A DNA stretch of 64,000 bases. It comes from Roseibacterium elongatum DSM 19469 (GTDB lineage Bacteria; Pseudomonadota; Alphaproteobacteria; Rhodobacterales; Rhodobacteraceae). The DNA lies in assembly GCF_000590925.1 (NCBI RefSeq), contig NZ_CP004372.1:444001-508000 (forward strand). Reading direction: 5' to 3'. This document shows, piece by piece, positions 53,778 to 63,025 of the stretch. The translations under genes were made by a program, and so were the position numbers. Numbering within the stretch: position 1 is the first letter of the stretch; every line of letters begins with the position of its first letter. The notes under the pieces were generated by a model. That model did not search any database. It saw only the letters and a program-made list of their open reading frames with translations, and was not told the origin of the DNA.

Positions 53778-55838
53778 ATGTCACAATCGGAGCTCTCTTC
53801 GCTGATTTGGTCTGTCGCTGATCTTCTGCGAGGTGACTACCGGCAGTCAGAATACGGGCGCGTCATCCTCCCCTTCACCGTCCTGCGCCGCCTCGACTGC
53901 GTCCTTGAGCCGACCAAGGAAGCCGTCCTCCGCGAGAAGGAGGAGAAGGCAAAAGAAGGTATCAACCCCGACCCCTTCATGCGCCGTGTCTCCGGGGCCG
54001 CCTTCTACAACGCCTCATCCCTCGACATGCGCCGCCTTGTCGGAGACCAGGACAACATCGGGCCGAACCTCCTGTCCTACGTCGAGAGCTTCTCACCCGA
54101 GGTGAAGGACATCTTCGACCGTTTCGCCTTCGCCGAGCAGATCGATCGGCTCACCAAGAACAAGCTCCTCTACCTCGTCACCGAGAAGTTCGCGGGCTTG
54201 GACCTGCATCCGGGCCGCGTGTCGAACATGCAGATGGGCCTGATCTTCGAGGAGTTGATCCGCAAGTTCGCCGAGGCCTCGAACGACACCGCAGGGGAAC
54301 ACTTCACTCCGCGCGAGGTCATCCGGCTCATGGTCAATCTCCTCTTCGTCGAGGATGACGATGTTCTGTCCAATCCAGGTGTCGTCCGCACGATCTATGA
54401 TCCCACAGCGGGGACTGGCGGGATGCTCTCGGTGGCCGACGAGTACCTGTCCGAACACAACCCCGATGCCCGCCTCACCATGTACGGGCAGGAGTTGAAC
54501 GACCTCTCCTACGCGATCTGCAAGGCTGACATGCTGATCAAGGGACAGGACGTTCGCAACATCGTCGCGGGCAACACCCTTTCAGACGATGGCCACCCCG
54601 ACACCAAGTTCGACTACATGCTGTCCAACCCGCCCTTCGGCGTGGAGTGGAAGAAGGTCCAAAAGGAGGTGAAACGGGAACACGAAATTGAAGGCTTCAA
54701 TGGTCGCTTCGGCCCCGGCCTTCCCCGCGTCTCGGACGGGTCACTCCTGTTCCTCATGCATCTCCTGTCCAAGATGCGCGCCACGAAGGACGGTGGCTCG
54801 CGCTTCGCGATCGTCCTGAACGGCTCCCCACTCTTCACCGGGGGCGCCGGGTCGGGCGAGAGCGAGATCCGCAGGTACGTGCTGGAGAACGACCTTGTCG
54901 AAGCGATCATCGGACTGCCGACCGACCTCTTCTACAACACCGGGATCGCGACGTATGTCTGGGTCCTGTCAAACCGTAAGCCCGAGCATCGCAAAGGCCT
55001 CGTGCAGCTGATCGACGCTAGTTCACTCTGGCAGAAGATGCGCAAGTCCCTCGGGTCCAAACGGCGCGAGATCAGTGACGAGGGCATTTCAATCGTCACC
55101 CGCCTTTTCGGTGATTGCGCCGAGGCGCGACACGCCACCGTCCTCGACTCGAACGGCGATGTTCAGGCGTCGGAGATCTTGACGGGCGATGAACCTGCGC
55201 CCGACTGCCCCGACGGAGGGAAAGTAAGGGTGATGCCACTGTCACTCCTGCTGCCCAACAACGCATTCGGTTACCGTCAGATCACCGTCGAGCGCCCACT
55301 CAGGGTTGCCTACGAGTGGAATGACAGCAGTTTTCCCCGACTGCAGGCGCTTCGCCAGTTCGAGGAACTGGACTATGCCGAGCAAGACATGCTTGCCCAG
55401 CTACTCTCGGACCGGATGTACGGCGCACGGTATCTGGACAAGCGTTCATTCCTGAAGGACCTCTCAAGCGGGTCGGTGATGCAGGGTCCACTTCTCTCTC
55501 AGTCCCTAAAGCGGACCATTCTGCGACTTTCCGAGGTGCCGGATGATGAAGGCGAGGTCGCAAGAGACACACGCGGACAGCCCAAGCCTAACCCCAAGCT
55601 GAGAGACACCGAGATCGTGCCTCTGGCAGAGGAAGTGGAGGCCTATTTCAAGCGCGAAGTGGTACCCCACGTCCCCGATGCCTGGGTCGATAACGACAAG
55701 ACCAAGATCGGCTATGAGATCCCGTTCAACCGGCATTTCTACGTTTTCCAGCGGCCGCGTGATCTGGAGGAGATCGATGCGGAACTGGAGCAGGTTACGC
55801 GCAACATCCAACGAATGCTGGCGGAGCTGGCGGCATGA
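53778..55838 (+). CDS. hsdM: Type I restriction-modification system methyltransferase subunit
   Basis: 686 residues from the ATG at 53778 (MSQSELSSLIWSVADLL). N6-adenine methyltransferase subunit. SAM motif DPTAGTGGML starts near residue 208 and catalytic NPPFG near residue 284. The N-terminal helical domain is recognised from GDYRQSEYGRVILPFTVLRR. The C-terminal region after residue ~500 is longer than in the E. coli protein and includes RQITVERPLRVAYEW and PNPKLRDTEIVPL, the pattern of HsdM proteins of the N6_Mtase type with extended tails. First gene of a five-gene coupled operon. Confidence 0.93.
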   Translation: MSQSELSSLIWSVADLLRGDYRQSEYGRVILPFTVLRRLDCVLEPTKEAVLREKEEKAKEGINPDPFMRRVSGAAFYNASSLDMRRLVGDQDNIGPNLLSYVESFSPEVKDIFDRFAFAEQIDRLTKNKLLYLVTEKFAGLDLHPGRVSNMQMGLIFEELIRKFAEASNDTAGEHFTPREVIRLMVNLLFVEDDDVLSNPGVVRTIYDPTAGTGGMLSVADEYLSEHNPDARLTMYGQELNDLSYAICKADMLIKGQDVRNIVAGNTLSDDGHPDTKFDYMLSNPPFGVEWKKVQKEVKREHEIEGFNGRFGPGLPRVSDGSLLFLMHLLSKMRATKDGGSRFAIVLNGSPLFTGGAGSGESEIRRYVLENDLVEAIIGLPTDLFYNTGIATYVWVLSNRKPEHRKGLVQLIDASSLWQKMRKSLGSKRREISDEGISIVTRLFGDCAEARHATVLDSNGDVQASEILTGDEPAPDCPDGGKVRVMPLSLLLPNNAFGYRQITVERPLRVAYEWNDSSFPRLQALRQFEELDYAEQDMLAQLLSDRMYGARYLDKRSFLKDLSSGSVMQGPLLSQSLKRTILRLSEVPDDEGEVARDTRGQPKPNPKLRDTEIVPLAEEVEAYFKREVVPHVPDAWVDNDKTKIGYEIPFNRHFYVFQRPRDLEEIDAELEQVTRNIQRMLAELAA

Positions 55839-57190
55839 GCCAGAGCCACCCAAGCTACACCGACAGTGGTGTTGCGTGGCTTGGAGACATCCCGAGCACT
55901 TGGGCTACTGCTCGTCTACGCTTCTTGGTGACGCTGAACCCCTCGAAGTCGGAGATCGCCGAGTTCGACCGCGATGACGTTGTGTCCTTCATCCCAATGG
56001 AGGCGGTTGGAGAACAGGGGGAACTCGCCCTTAATCGTGTGCGACCGATTGCTGAGGTCGAGAACGGCTACACCTACTTCAGAGACGGGGACGTAACGTT
56101 CGCGAAGATCACGCCATGCTTCGAGAATGGCAAGCGGGCCATCATGCGTGGCTTGGTCAGCGGCTGCGGTTTCGGGACGACCGAGCTGACCGTGCTGCGC
56201 CCTCGCGCCGGGATCACAGAGAGCGATTTTGTCTTCTGGCTGATCTCTGCCCCGGAGTTCAGGCTTCTTGGCGAGGCCAGTATGTACGGCGCTGGAGGGC
56301 AGAAGCGCGTACCGGACAGTTTCGTACGCGACTTCATCGCCCCTGTCCCACCCCTCCCCGAACAACGCGCCATCGCGGCGTTTCTTGACCGGGAGACGGG
56401 GAAGATCGATGCGCTGGTGGAGGCGCAGCGGCGGTTGATCGCGCTTCTGAAGGAAAAGCGCCAGGCCGTCATCTCCCACGCCGTTACCAAGGGTCTCGAT
56501 CCGGATGTCCGGATGAAAGAATCGGCGGTGGAGTGGCTAGGCGAGATCCCAGTGCATTGGGAAGCAACGCCGCTGAAGTACCTCGTTACCTTCAGAAGCG
56601 GCGGAACTCCTGACAAGAGCAACCCGGACTACTGGGACGGCGATGTCCCATGGGTTTCGGCGCGGGATCTCAAAAGCGAGACGATTAATGACAGCACGTT
56701 GCAGATCACCGAGCACGCTGTGTCTTCGGGGGCCGCAAATCTTGTTCCACAGGGTTCCGTTGTTGTGCTTGTGCGAGGCATGACCCTTGCTCACACATTC
56801 CCCGTCTGTCTTGCTGGACGGCCAATGGCGATCAATCAAGACTTAAAAGCCCTTAACAGCAACAGTTCGATCTCGAATGACTACCTCGCACTCGCGTTGC
56901 GTGGTCTGTCTGACGTGTCTTTGGCGCGAGTGGACGAAGCTGGGCATGGAACGAAAGCCTTGAGGATGGACGCGTGGACCTCACTGCACGTGCCAGTCCC
57001 TCCCGAAGCTGAACAAGTCAAGGTTCTTGAGTTTGTCGGGATAGAGACCACCAAGCTCGATGCTTTGGTGTCCGAAGCCGAAAAGGCCATCGCCCTCCTA
57101 CAAGAACGCCGTAGCGCCCTGATCTCCGCCGCCGTCACCGGCAAGATCGACGTGCATGGCGAAGTCCCCGAGACGACGGAGGCGGCATGA
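55835..57190 (+). CDS. hsdS: Type I restriction-modification specificity subunit
   Basis: 451 residues with the usual two target-recognition domains (about 8-180 and 225-395) and two conserved spacer regions. Each domain opens with a WLGxIP-type start (VAWLGDIPSTW and VEWLGEIPVHW) and ends with PVPPLPEQRAIAAFLDRET and PVPPEAEQVKVLEFVGIET followed by helices ALLKEKRQAVISHAVT and ALLQERRSALISAAVT. The protein sets the DNA sequence that is modified and cut. It overlaps hsdM and the next gene by 4 bases each. Confidence 0.93.
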   Translation: MSQSHPSYTDSGVAWLGDIPSTWATARLRFLVTLNPSKSEIAEFDRDDVVSFIPMEAVGEQGELALNRVRPIAEVENGYTYFRDGDVTFAKITPCFENGKRAIMRGLVSGCGFGTTELTVLRPRAGITESDFVFWLISAPEFRLLGEASMYGAGGQKRVPDSFVRDFIAPVPPLPEQRAIAAFLDRETGKIDALVEAQRRLIALLKEKRQAVISHAVTKGLDPDVRMKESAVEWLGEIPVHWEATPLKYLVTFRSGGTPDKSNPDYWDGDVPWVSARDLKSETINDSTLQITEHAVSSGAANLVPQGSVVVLVRGMTLAHTFPVCLAGRPMAINQDLKALNSNSSISNDYLALALRGLSDVSLARVDEAGHGTKALRMDAWTSLHVPVPPEAEQVKVLEFVGIETTKLDALVSEAEKAIALLQERRSALISAAVTGKIDVHGEVPETTEAA

Positions 57191-57720
57191 GCATCGATAG
57201 GATCATCGCCTCGATCCCCGAAAAGTCCGAGGCCGACCGGGACAAGATGCGTGAAAACGCCAAGCGTCTGAGCGAGACCGGCACGGCCCAGCAGAAGACG
57301 GACGCCGAGAAGCTCCTTGCGGCACTCGATAGAGCGGCTGAAGCGGAACTCAAGGCCCTCTACGATCGGCTGAAGGATCTGCCCGCCGCCGCAAGGGTGG
57401 TCGAGGCGTTTCGGGCGCTCCCGCCCAGCGAGACTGACGTCAAGGTGGTCCGCGCCCTATTGGACAACCCAAGTTCCACCTCTGCGACCCTCAGTGCGGC
57501 AATAGGCTGGAAGGGCCAAGCGTGGCACATGCATTTCGGCAAGATGTGCTTCGATCGGGAAGTCTACCTCTGGCCAGCCGAGCGATCGGAAAAACGCGAA
57601 GCCAGCTTCTACTCAGGCATCCTCGCGGAATTCGATCCAAACGGTTCACTGTTCACCCTGAAGCCTGATGTTGTCGCTGCCTTCGCGGAGCTGGGCATAG
57701 CCACCAAGGAGAAGCCATGA
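57187..57720 (+). CDS. Unknown protein embedded in the hsd operon
   Basis: 177 residues. The N-terminal third is a charged helix (SEADRDKMRENAKRLSETG, AEKLLAALDRAAEAELKAL), and the C-terminal two thirds contain PPSETDVKVVRALLDNPSS, TLSAAIGWKGQAWHMHFG and SGILAEFDPNGSLFTLKPDV. The segment VRALLDNPSSTSATLSAAIG is shaped like a winged-helix, suggesting DNA or protein binding, but no family is recognised. Its overlap of 4 bases with both hsdS and the next gene shows it is made together with the restriction enzyme. Confidence 0.7.
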   Translation: MSIDRIIASIPEKSEADRDKMRENAKRLSETGTAQQKTDAEKLLAALDRAAEAELKALYDRLKDLPAAARVVEAFRALPPSETDVKVVRALLDNPSSTSATLSAAIGWKGQAWHMHFGKMCFDREVYLWPAERSEKREASFYSGILAEFDPNGSLFTLKPDVVAAFAELGIATKEKP

Positions 57721-58694
57721 TCGCGAAGATCGAACGTGTTCCGCTGCGCGAGGTCTGGCCGCACGAGGCCTATGACTTCACCCAATGGCTCGAAGAGAAC
57801 ATCGATGTCCTGAGTGATGCGATCGACCGCAACATCGTGAACGTGGAGCGTGAGAAGAAGACCGAGAGTACCTTCAGCGTGGATCTCGTCGGCGAGGACG
57901 AGGCCGGGTCCGCCATCATCATCGAGAACCAGCTCGAGAAGAGCAACCACGACCACCTCGGCAAGCTCATCACCTACCTGACAGCCATGCAAGCCAACAC
58001 GGCTGTCTGGATCGTTGCCGAGCCGCGCCCTGAGCATGTGGCAGCGCTGGCATGGCTGAACGAGTCCACCAACGCGGATTTCTTCTTGCTGAAGCTCGAA
58101 GCGATCCGGATTGAGAACTCCCCTCCGGCCCCTTTGCTGACACTGATCGTGGGGCCATCGGAAGAAGGCAAGTCAATCGGGCGCAGCAAAGCGGAGATGA
58201 GCGAGCGAGATCACGAGCGGCTTCGCTTCTGGACGCAGCTTATTGAACATCCGAATGCCAAGCTCCACGCACATACGACACCGGGACGACACACTTGGCA
58301 GGGCGTAAGTTCGGGCATCATCCGTGGCGTCAGTTTCAATTACGCCGTGTCGAAGGGTGGTGCACAGGCGGAGGTCTACATCGATCGCGGGAAGGACATG
58401 AACGACGAGAACCTCCAGATCTTCGACCAGCTCTATGCGAAGAAGGATGCCATTGAAGAAGCCTTCGGCGGTTCCCTCACGTGGGAGCGTCTTGAAGGCC
58501 GGAGGGCCTGTCGGATCAGCGCGAAAGTCGGCGGCGGCTTCCGTGACCCCGAGACCACTTGGGCCGCGACCCATGATCGGATGACGGACGCGATGAACAG
58601 GTTGGTCAACGCCGTCCGTCCGCACCTGAAAGCCGTGAAAATCCTTGATGGCGGTGGGGAGATGGGCGGTGTGAACTCCGAGACCCTCGGATGA
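57717..58694 (+). CDS. DUF4268 protein with nuclease-like N-terminal domain
   Basis: 325 residues. The N-terminal domain has FSVDLVGEDE, then SAIIIENQLEKSNHDHLGKL and ITYLTAM, a pattern like PD-(D/E)XK nucleases (Asp, then ExQ in place of ExK), with NTAVWIVAEPRPEHVAALAW after it. The C-terminal part (about 170-315) is DUF4268: RDHERLRFWTQLIEH, VSFNYAVSKGGAQAEVYID, WERLEGRRACRISAKV. Proteins of this kind occur beside restriction systems; the biochemical role is not established. It overlaps hsdR by 4 bases. Confidence 0.75.
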   Translation: MIAKIERVPLREVWPHEAYDFTQWLEENIDVLSDAIDRNIVNVEREKKTESTFSVDLVGEDEAGSAIIIENQLEKSNHDHLGKLITYLTAMQANTAVWIVAEPRPEHVAALAWLNESTNADFFLLKLEAIRIENSPPAPLLTLIVGPSEEGKSIGRSKAEMSERDHERLRFWTQLIEHPNAKLHAHTTPGRHTWQGVSSGIIRGVSFNYAVSKGGAQAEVYIDRGKDMNDENLQIFDQLYAKKDAIEEAFGGSLTWERLEGRRACRISAKVGGGFRDPETTWAATHDRMTDAMNRLVNAVRPHLKAVKILDGGGEMGGVNSETLG

Positions 58695-61600
58695 ACATCC
58701 ATAAGGAGATCAGCTTCGAGGACGAGATCTGCGAGTACCTCGCCGCTCATGGCTGGCTCCACGATCGCGAGGATGCGAAGCGGTACGACAGGGTGCGGGC
58801 GCTCTATGCCCCTGACCTCATCGAATGGGTGAAGACGTCTCAGCCCAAGGCATGGGAGGCCATCGCCGGATCTGGAGAAGCCGCTCTTCTCGACCGGGTA
58901 CGCAAGCAGATCGACGCGCGGGGAACTCTCGATGTCCTACGGCACGGCATCGACATGATCGGCTTTCGCGGCACTCTGAAGCTCGCCGAGTTCAAGCCCG
59001 CACTGGCAGAGAACCCCGAGATCGTTGCGCGATATCAGGCGAATCGGCTGCGGGTCGTTCGGCAGGTGAAGTACTCGACGGCAAACGAGAACTCGATCGA
59101 CCTCGTCCTGTTCGTCAACGGCATCCCTGTGGCCACAGCAGAGCTGAAGACCGACTTCACACAGAGCGTCGGTGATGCTGTCGATCAGTACCGATACGAT
59201 CGCCCTCCAAGACACGGTGGCCGGACCGAGCCGCTCCTGAGCTTCCCAAGCGGGGCCTTGGTCCACTTCGCGGTGAGCAACGCGGAAGTGTTCATGACCA
59301 CCCGATTGGACAGCAAGTCCACCCGTTTCCTGCCGTTCAACAAGGGCGATGAAGGCGGCGCTGGGAACCCGCTGAACCCGAACGGGCATCGGACCTCCTA
59401 TCTCTGGGAAGAAGTCTGGGAGCGCGAAAGCTGGCTGGAGCTGATCGGTCGCTACATCATCGCCCAGAAGGACAAGAAAGGTCAGCCGAGCGCGCTGATC
59501 TTCCCCCGGTACCACCAGCTTGACGCCACCCGGCAACTGGTTCGCACAGTTCTGCAGGAAGGGCCGGGGCAGAAGTACCTGATCCAGCACTCGGCTGGAT
59601 CTGGGAAGACGAACTCGATCGCATGGTCGGCACACTTCCTGGCGGATCTCCACGATGCGTCCAAGCGAAAGATGTTCGATACGGTGATCGTCGTGTCCGA
59701 CCGACGGGTCATTGACGGACAGCTTCAGGAGGCGATCTTCAGTTTCGAGAGAACGCTCGGCGTTGTCGAGACGATCAAGGGCGATGGAGGTAGCAAGAGT
59801 GGGCAACTTGCCCAAGCCCTGGCAGACGGAAAGAAGATCGTCGTCTGTACGATCCAGACCTTTCCCTTCGCGCTTGACGAGGTGAGGCGGCTTTCAGCGT
59901 CTCAGGGCAAGACCTTCGCTGTGATCGCAGACGAAGCCCATAGCTCCCAGACCGGCGAGGCTGCGTCGAAGCTCAAGGCGGCGTTGTCGCCAGAAGAGCT
60001 GGAAGACCTCAAGGACGGCGGGGAGTACAGCAGCGAGGACATCCTCGCTGCACAAATGAAGGCACGGGCCAGCGATAAGGGCGTGACCTACGTTGCCTTC
60101 ACGGCCACGCCGAAGGCGAAGACCATGGAGCTGTTCGGGCGTCGTCCCGATCCGAACGCACCTACGGGCAAAGACAACCTCCCGGAGCCATTCCACGTCT
60201 ACTCGATGCGTCAAGCCATCGAGGAGGGTTTCATCCTCGACGTCTTGCAGAACTACACGCCCTACAGCCTCGCCTTCCGACTCGCGTCAGAAGGGAAGGA
60301 ACTGGAAAGCGACCAAGTTGAACGTGACGCGGCCATGCGGGGCCTGATGAGCTGGGTACGGCTGCATCCCCACAACATCAGCCAGAAGGTGAAGATCGTC
60401 GTTGAACACTACCGGGCGAACGTCACCCACCTCCTCGACGGTCGCGCTAAGGCCATGGTCGTGCTTCAGTCGCGGAAGGAAGCCGTTCGCTGGAAGCTCG
60501 CGATCGACAAGTACATCAAGGACCAAGGATACCCGATCGGGACACTGGTCGCGTTCTCCGGCGAGGTTAACGACAAGGAGAGCGGGCCGGAACCGTTCAG
60601 CGAGACCGGCGCATCGATGAACCCGGATCTGCGGGGGCGTGACATCAAGGAAGCGTTCGACACCGACGGCTTCCACATCCTTCTCGTGGCGAACAAGTTC
60701 CAGACCGGCTTCGATCAACCTCTACTCTGTGCCATGTACGTGGATCGACGGCTCGCGGGCGTACAGGCAGTACAGACCCTGTCGCGTCTGAACCGGGCCT
60801 ACTCAAAGGGTGGCGTGGTCAAGGATACAACGTATGTCCTCGATTTCTCGGACAGCTCAGAGGAAGTGCTGAAGGCGTTCAGCCAGTACTACGGTCGCGC
60901 CGAGTTGGAAGACGTGACCGACCCCAACCTGATCTACGATCTCAAGGCGAAGCTGGACGGTTCTGGTCACTACGACGAGTTCGAGGTCGACCGCGTCGTC
61001 CGTGCGGAACTCGACCCGGCATCCAAGCAGAGCGACCTTGTGAAGGCGGTTGAGCCAGTCGCCCAGCGCATCGTGAAGACCTACGCAGAAGCGAAGCGTC
61101 GCTGGATTGAAGCCAGGTCCAAGAAGGACGAGGCAGTCGAGAAAGAGGCACGGGACACCATGAGCAGTCTGGAGCTGCTCAAGGGCGACATGCAGACCTA
61201 CCTCAGAGTCTACGCGTTCCTCTCGCAGATCTTCGACTACGGGAATACGGCAGTCGAGAAGCGGGCGATCTTCTTCAGGTACCTCGTGAAGCTCTTGGAG
61301 TTCGGGAGAGAACGAGAAGAGGTTGATCTGTCCAAGGTCGTGCTTACCCACCACAAGCTGTCGTCCAAGGGCGGGCGTTCACTGTCACCAGATGGCGAGG
61401 ACACCAAGCTGAAACCTGCGACCGAACTTGGGTCAGGTCAGGCCGGCGATCCCGAAAAGGTGCGGCTCGCCGAGATCATTGAGCGGGTGAATGACCTGTT
61501 CGAGGGCGACCTCACCGACGCCGACAAGCTCGTCTACGTCAACGAGGTCCTGCGCAAGAAGCTGATGGAGTCCGAGGTCCTTGCCCAACAGGCGCGCAAC

Positions 61601-61792
61601 AACAGCAAGGAGCAGTTTGCGGCCTCGCCGAACCTGTCAGAGGAGTTACTGAACGCAATCATAGACTCCTTCGCCGCCCACACCGCTATGAGCAAGCAAG
61701 CATTGGACAGCGAGAAGGTTCGTGAGAGGATAAAGGACATTTTGCTCGGACCCGGGCAACTCTGGGATAAGCTCCGTGAAGCGGCTCGCTAG
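58691..61792 (+). CDS. hsdR: Type I restriction enzyme R subunit
   Basis: 1033 residues. The N-terminal nuclease has Asp137 in SIDLVLFVNG and Glu151-x-Lys153 in AELKTDF, the PD-(D/E)XK triad. The motor follows: Walker A HSAGSGKTNS at residues ~300-308, DEAH in VIADEAHSSQTG near 414, motif III VAFTATPKAKTMELFG, and motif VI region VQTLSRLNRAYSKGG. The C-terminal ~200 residues are helical and bind the methylase core. The frame is complete. Last gene of the operon. Confidence 0.95.
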   Translation: MNIHKEISFEDEICEYLAAHGWLHDREDAKRYDRVRALYAPDLIEWVKTSQPKAWEAIAGSGEAALLDRVRKQIDARGTLDVLRHGIDMIGFRGTLKLAEFKPALAENPEIVARYQANRLRVVRQVKYSTANENSIDLVLFVNGIPVATAELKTDFTQSVGDAVDQYRYDRPPRHGGRTEPLLSFPSGALVHFAVSNAEVFMTTRLDSKSTRFLPFNKGDEGGAGNPLNPNGHRTSYLWEEVWERESWLELIGRYIIAQKDKKGQPSALIFPRYHQLDATRQLVRTVLQEGPGQKYLIQHSAGSGKTNSIAWSAHFLADLHDASKRKMFDTVIVVSDRRVIDGQLQEAIFSFERTLGVVETIKGDGGSKSGQLAQALADGKKIVVCTIQTFPFALDEVRRLSASQGKTFAVIADEAHSSQTGEAASKLKAALSPEELEDLKDGGEYSSEDILAAQMKARASDKGVTYVAFTATPKAKTMELFGRRPDPNAPTGKDNLPEPFHVYSMRQAIEEGFILDVLQNYTPYSLAFRLASEGKELESDQVERDAAMRGLMSWVRLHPHNISQKVKIVVEHYRANVTHLLDGRAKAMVVLQSRKEAVRWKLAIDKYIKDQGYPIGTLVAFSGEVNDKESGPEPFSETGASMNPDLRGRDIKEAFDTDGFHILLVANKFQTGFDQPLLCAMYVDRRLAGVQAVQTLSRLNRAYSKGGVVKDTTYVLDFSDSSEEVLKAFSQYYGRAELEDVTDPNLIYDLKAKLDGSGHYDEFEVDRVVRAELDPASKQSDLVKAVEPVAQRIVKTYAEAKRRWIEARSKKDEAVEKEARDTMSSLELLKGDMQTYLRVYAFLSQIFDYGNTAVEKRAIFFRYLVKLLEFGREREEVDLSKVVLTHHKLSSKGGRSLSPDGEDTKLKPATELGSGQAGDPEKVRLAEIIERVNDLFEGDLTDADKLVYVNEVLRKKLMESEVLAQQARNNSKEQFAASPNLSEELLNAIIDSFAAHTAMSKQALDSEKVRERIKDILLGPGQLWDKLREAAR

Positions 61793-61896
61793 GTCGATCC
61801 GAAAACCAACGATAGAATTACGAAGGCGTCTTCGTCCTGACCTGAGACCCGACTTCCCTCCAGCCTTCAGGAGAATCCGTCGGTTGATTTCTGGCC

Positions 61897-62736
61897 TCAT
61901 GCGGCCTTCGTTTCCAGTCTCGATTTCATTGCAAACTCCTGCGGCGTGAGATTGCCCAGGGATGAGTGGGGTCTGTTTCGGTTGTAGTCCTCCTTCCATG
62001 CGCCGATCTTTTCACGGGCTTCGGCCAGCGTTGAGAACAGGGTCTCGTTCAAGAGCTCGTCCCGGAAGCTGCCGTTGAACGATTCGATGAAGCCGTTCTG
62101 CATCGGCTTTCCCGGCGCGATGTAGTGCCAGCCGATCCGCGTTTCCTGGCACCATCTGAGCACCGCCATACTGGTTAGTTCCGTGCCGTTGTCGCTGACA
62201 ATCGTTCTGGGTCGTCCGCGTCTGGCCATGATCGCTGACAGCTCTCGTGTGACCCGCAGCCCCGAAAGCGAAGTGTCCGCAACCAATGCCAGACATTCGC
62301 GACTGAAGTCGTCCACGATGGCCAAAACCCGGAACCTGCGTCCATCTGTAAAGGCGTCCGAGACGAAATCCAGGCTCCAGCGCTCATTGGGCCGTTCCGG
62401 AACCAGCATCGGCCTGCGTGTCCCGAGCGCCCGTTTGCGACCGCCGCGCTTCCTCACCTGCAGCTTCTCCTCGCGGTAAAGCCGCCTCAGCTTCTTCAGG
62501 TTCACTTGCCAGCCTTGTCGTTCCAGCATCACATGCACCCGCCGATAGCCGAACCGACGGCGCTCGGCCGCCACAGCCTTCATCGCCTTGCGTAGATCGG
62601 CATCGTCCGGGCGCACGCTTTGATAGCGTACGCTCGACCGATCCGCCCCGACAACTGAACACGCCCGCCGCTGGCTCACCTGGTGCGCTTCGCACAGATG
62701 CGCCACGGCTTCCCGCCTGGCCGCGGGCGTCACCAT
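61897..62736 (-). CDS. IS3-family transposase OrfB
   Basis: 279 residues. DDE integrase with HTH_21 region [20 protein letters not shown] and the catalytic residues in [11 protein letters not shown] (Asp), [11 protein letters not shown] (Asp) and [17 protein letters not shown] (Glu). The ending [14 protein letters not shown] is typical. It is expressed as OrfAB by -1 frameshifting at a seven-A run (62736-62742 on this strand), where orfA and orfB overlap. Confidence 0.93.
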   Translation of the reverse strand: MVTPAARREAVAHLCEAHQVSQRRACSVVGADRSSVRYQSVRPDDADLRKAMKAVAAERRRFGYRRVHVMLERQGWQVNLKKLRRLYREEKLQVRKRGGRKRALGTRRPMLVPERPNERWSLDFVSDAFTDGRRFRVLAIVDDFSRECLALVADTSLSGLRVTRELSAIMARRGRPRTIVSDNGTELTSMAVLRWCQETRIGWHYIAPGKPMQNGFIESFNGSFRDELLNETLFSTLAEAREKIGAWKEDYNRNRPHSSLGNLTPQEFAMKSRLETKAA

Positions 62737-62996
62737 TTTTTTGATGCAACGTCTCGCAGCATCGCGTTGTCCAGCATCTGCTCGGCCAACAGCTTCTTCA
62801 GCTTTGTGTTCTCGTCCTCAAGCGCCTTCAGCTTCCGGGCATCCGACACTTCGAGCCCACCAAACTTCGCTTTCCATTTGTAGAACGTGGCCGAGCTGAT
62901 CCCATGTTCCCGGCACACATCCGCCGTCGCCAGGCCGCTCTCCTGCTGCTTCAGGATCGCGATAATCTGCTCTTCGCTGAACCGTGATCTCTTCAT
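62730..62996 (-). CDS. IS3-family transposase OrfA
   Basis: 88 residues. Helix-turn-helix protein ([38 protein letters not shown]) followed by a leucine zipper ([20 protein letters not shown]) for dimerisation. It ends DVASKKW just after the A7 slippery run. Complete. Confidence 0.93.
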   Translation of the reverse strand: MKRSRFSEEQIIAILKQQESGLATADVCREHGISSATFYKWKAKFGGLEVSDARKLKALEDENTKLKKLLAEQMLDNAMLRDVASKKW

Positions 62997-63025
62997 TCCG
63001 TCCGTCTCCTTCGTTGGGACGGACT

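Noticed and set aside
62736..62742. Seven-A run in the IS as a sequencing error between orfA and orfB
   Set aside because: Overlapping orfA/orfB joined by a -1 slip on an A-run is the normal expression mode of IS3-family elements.
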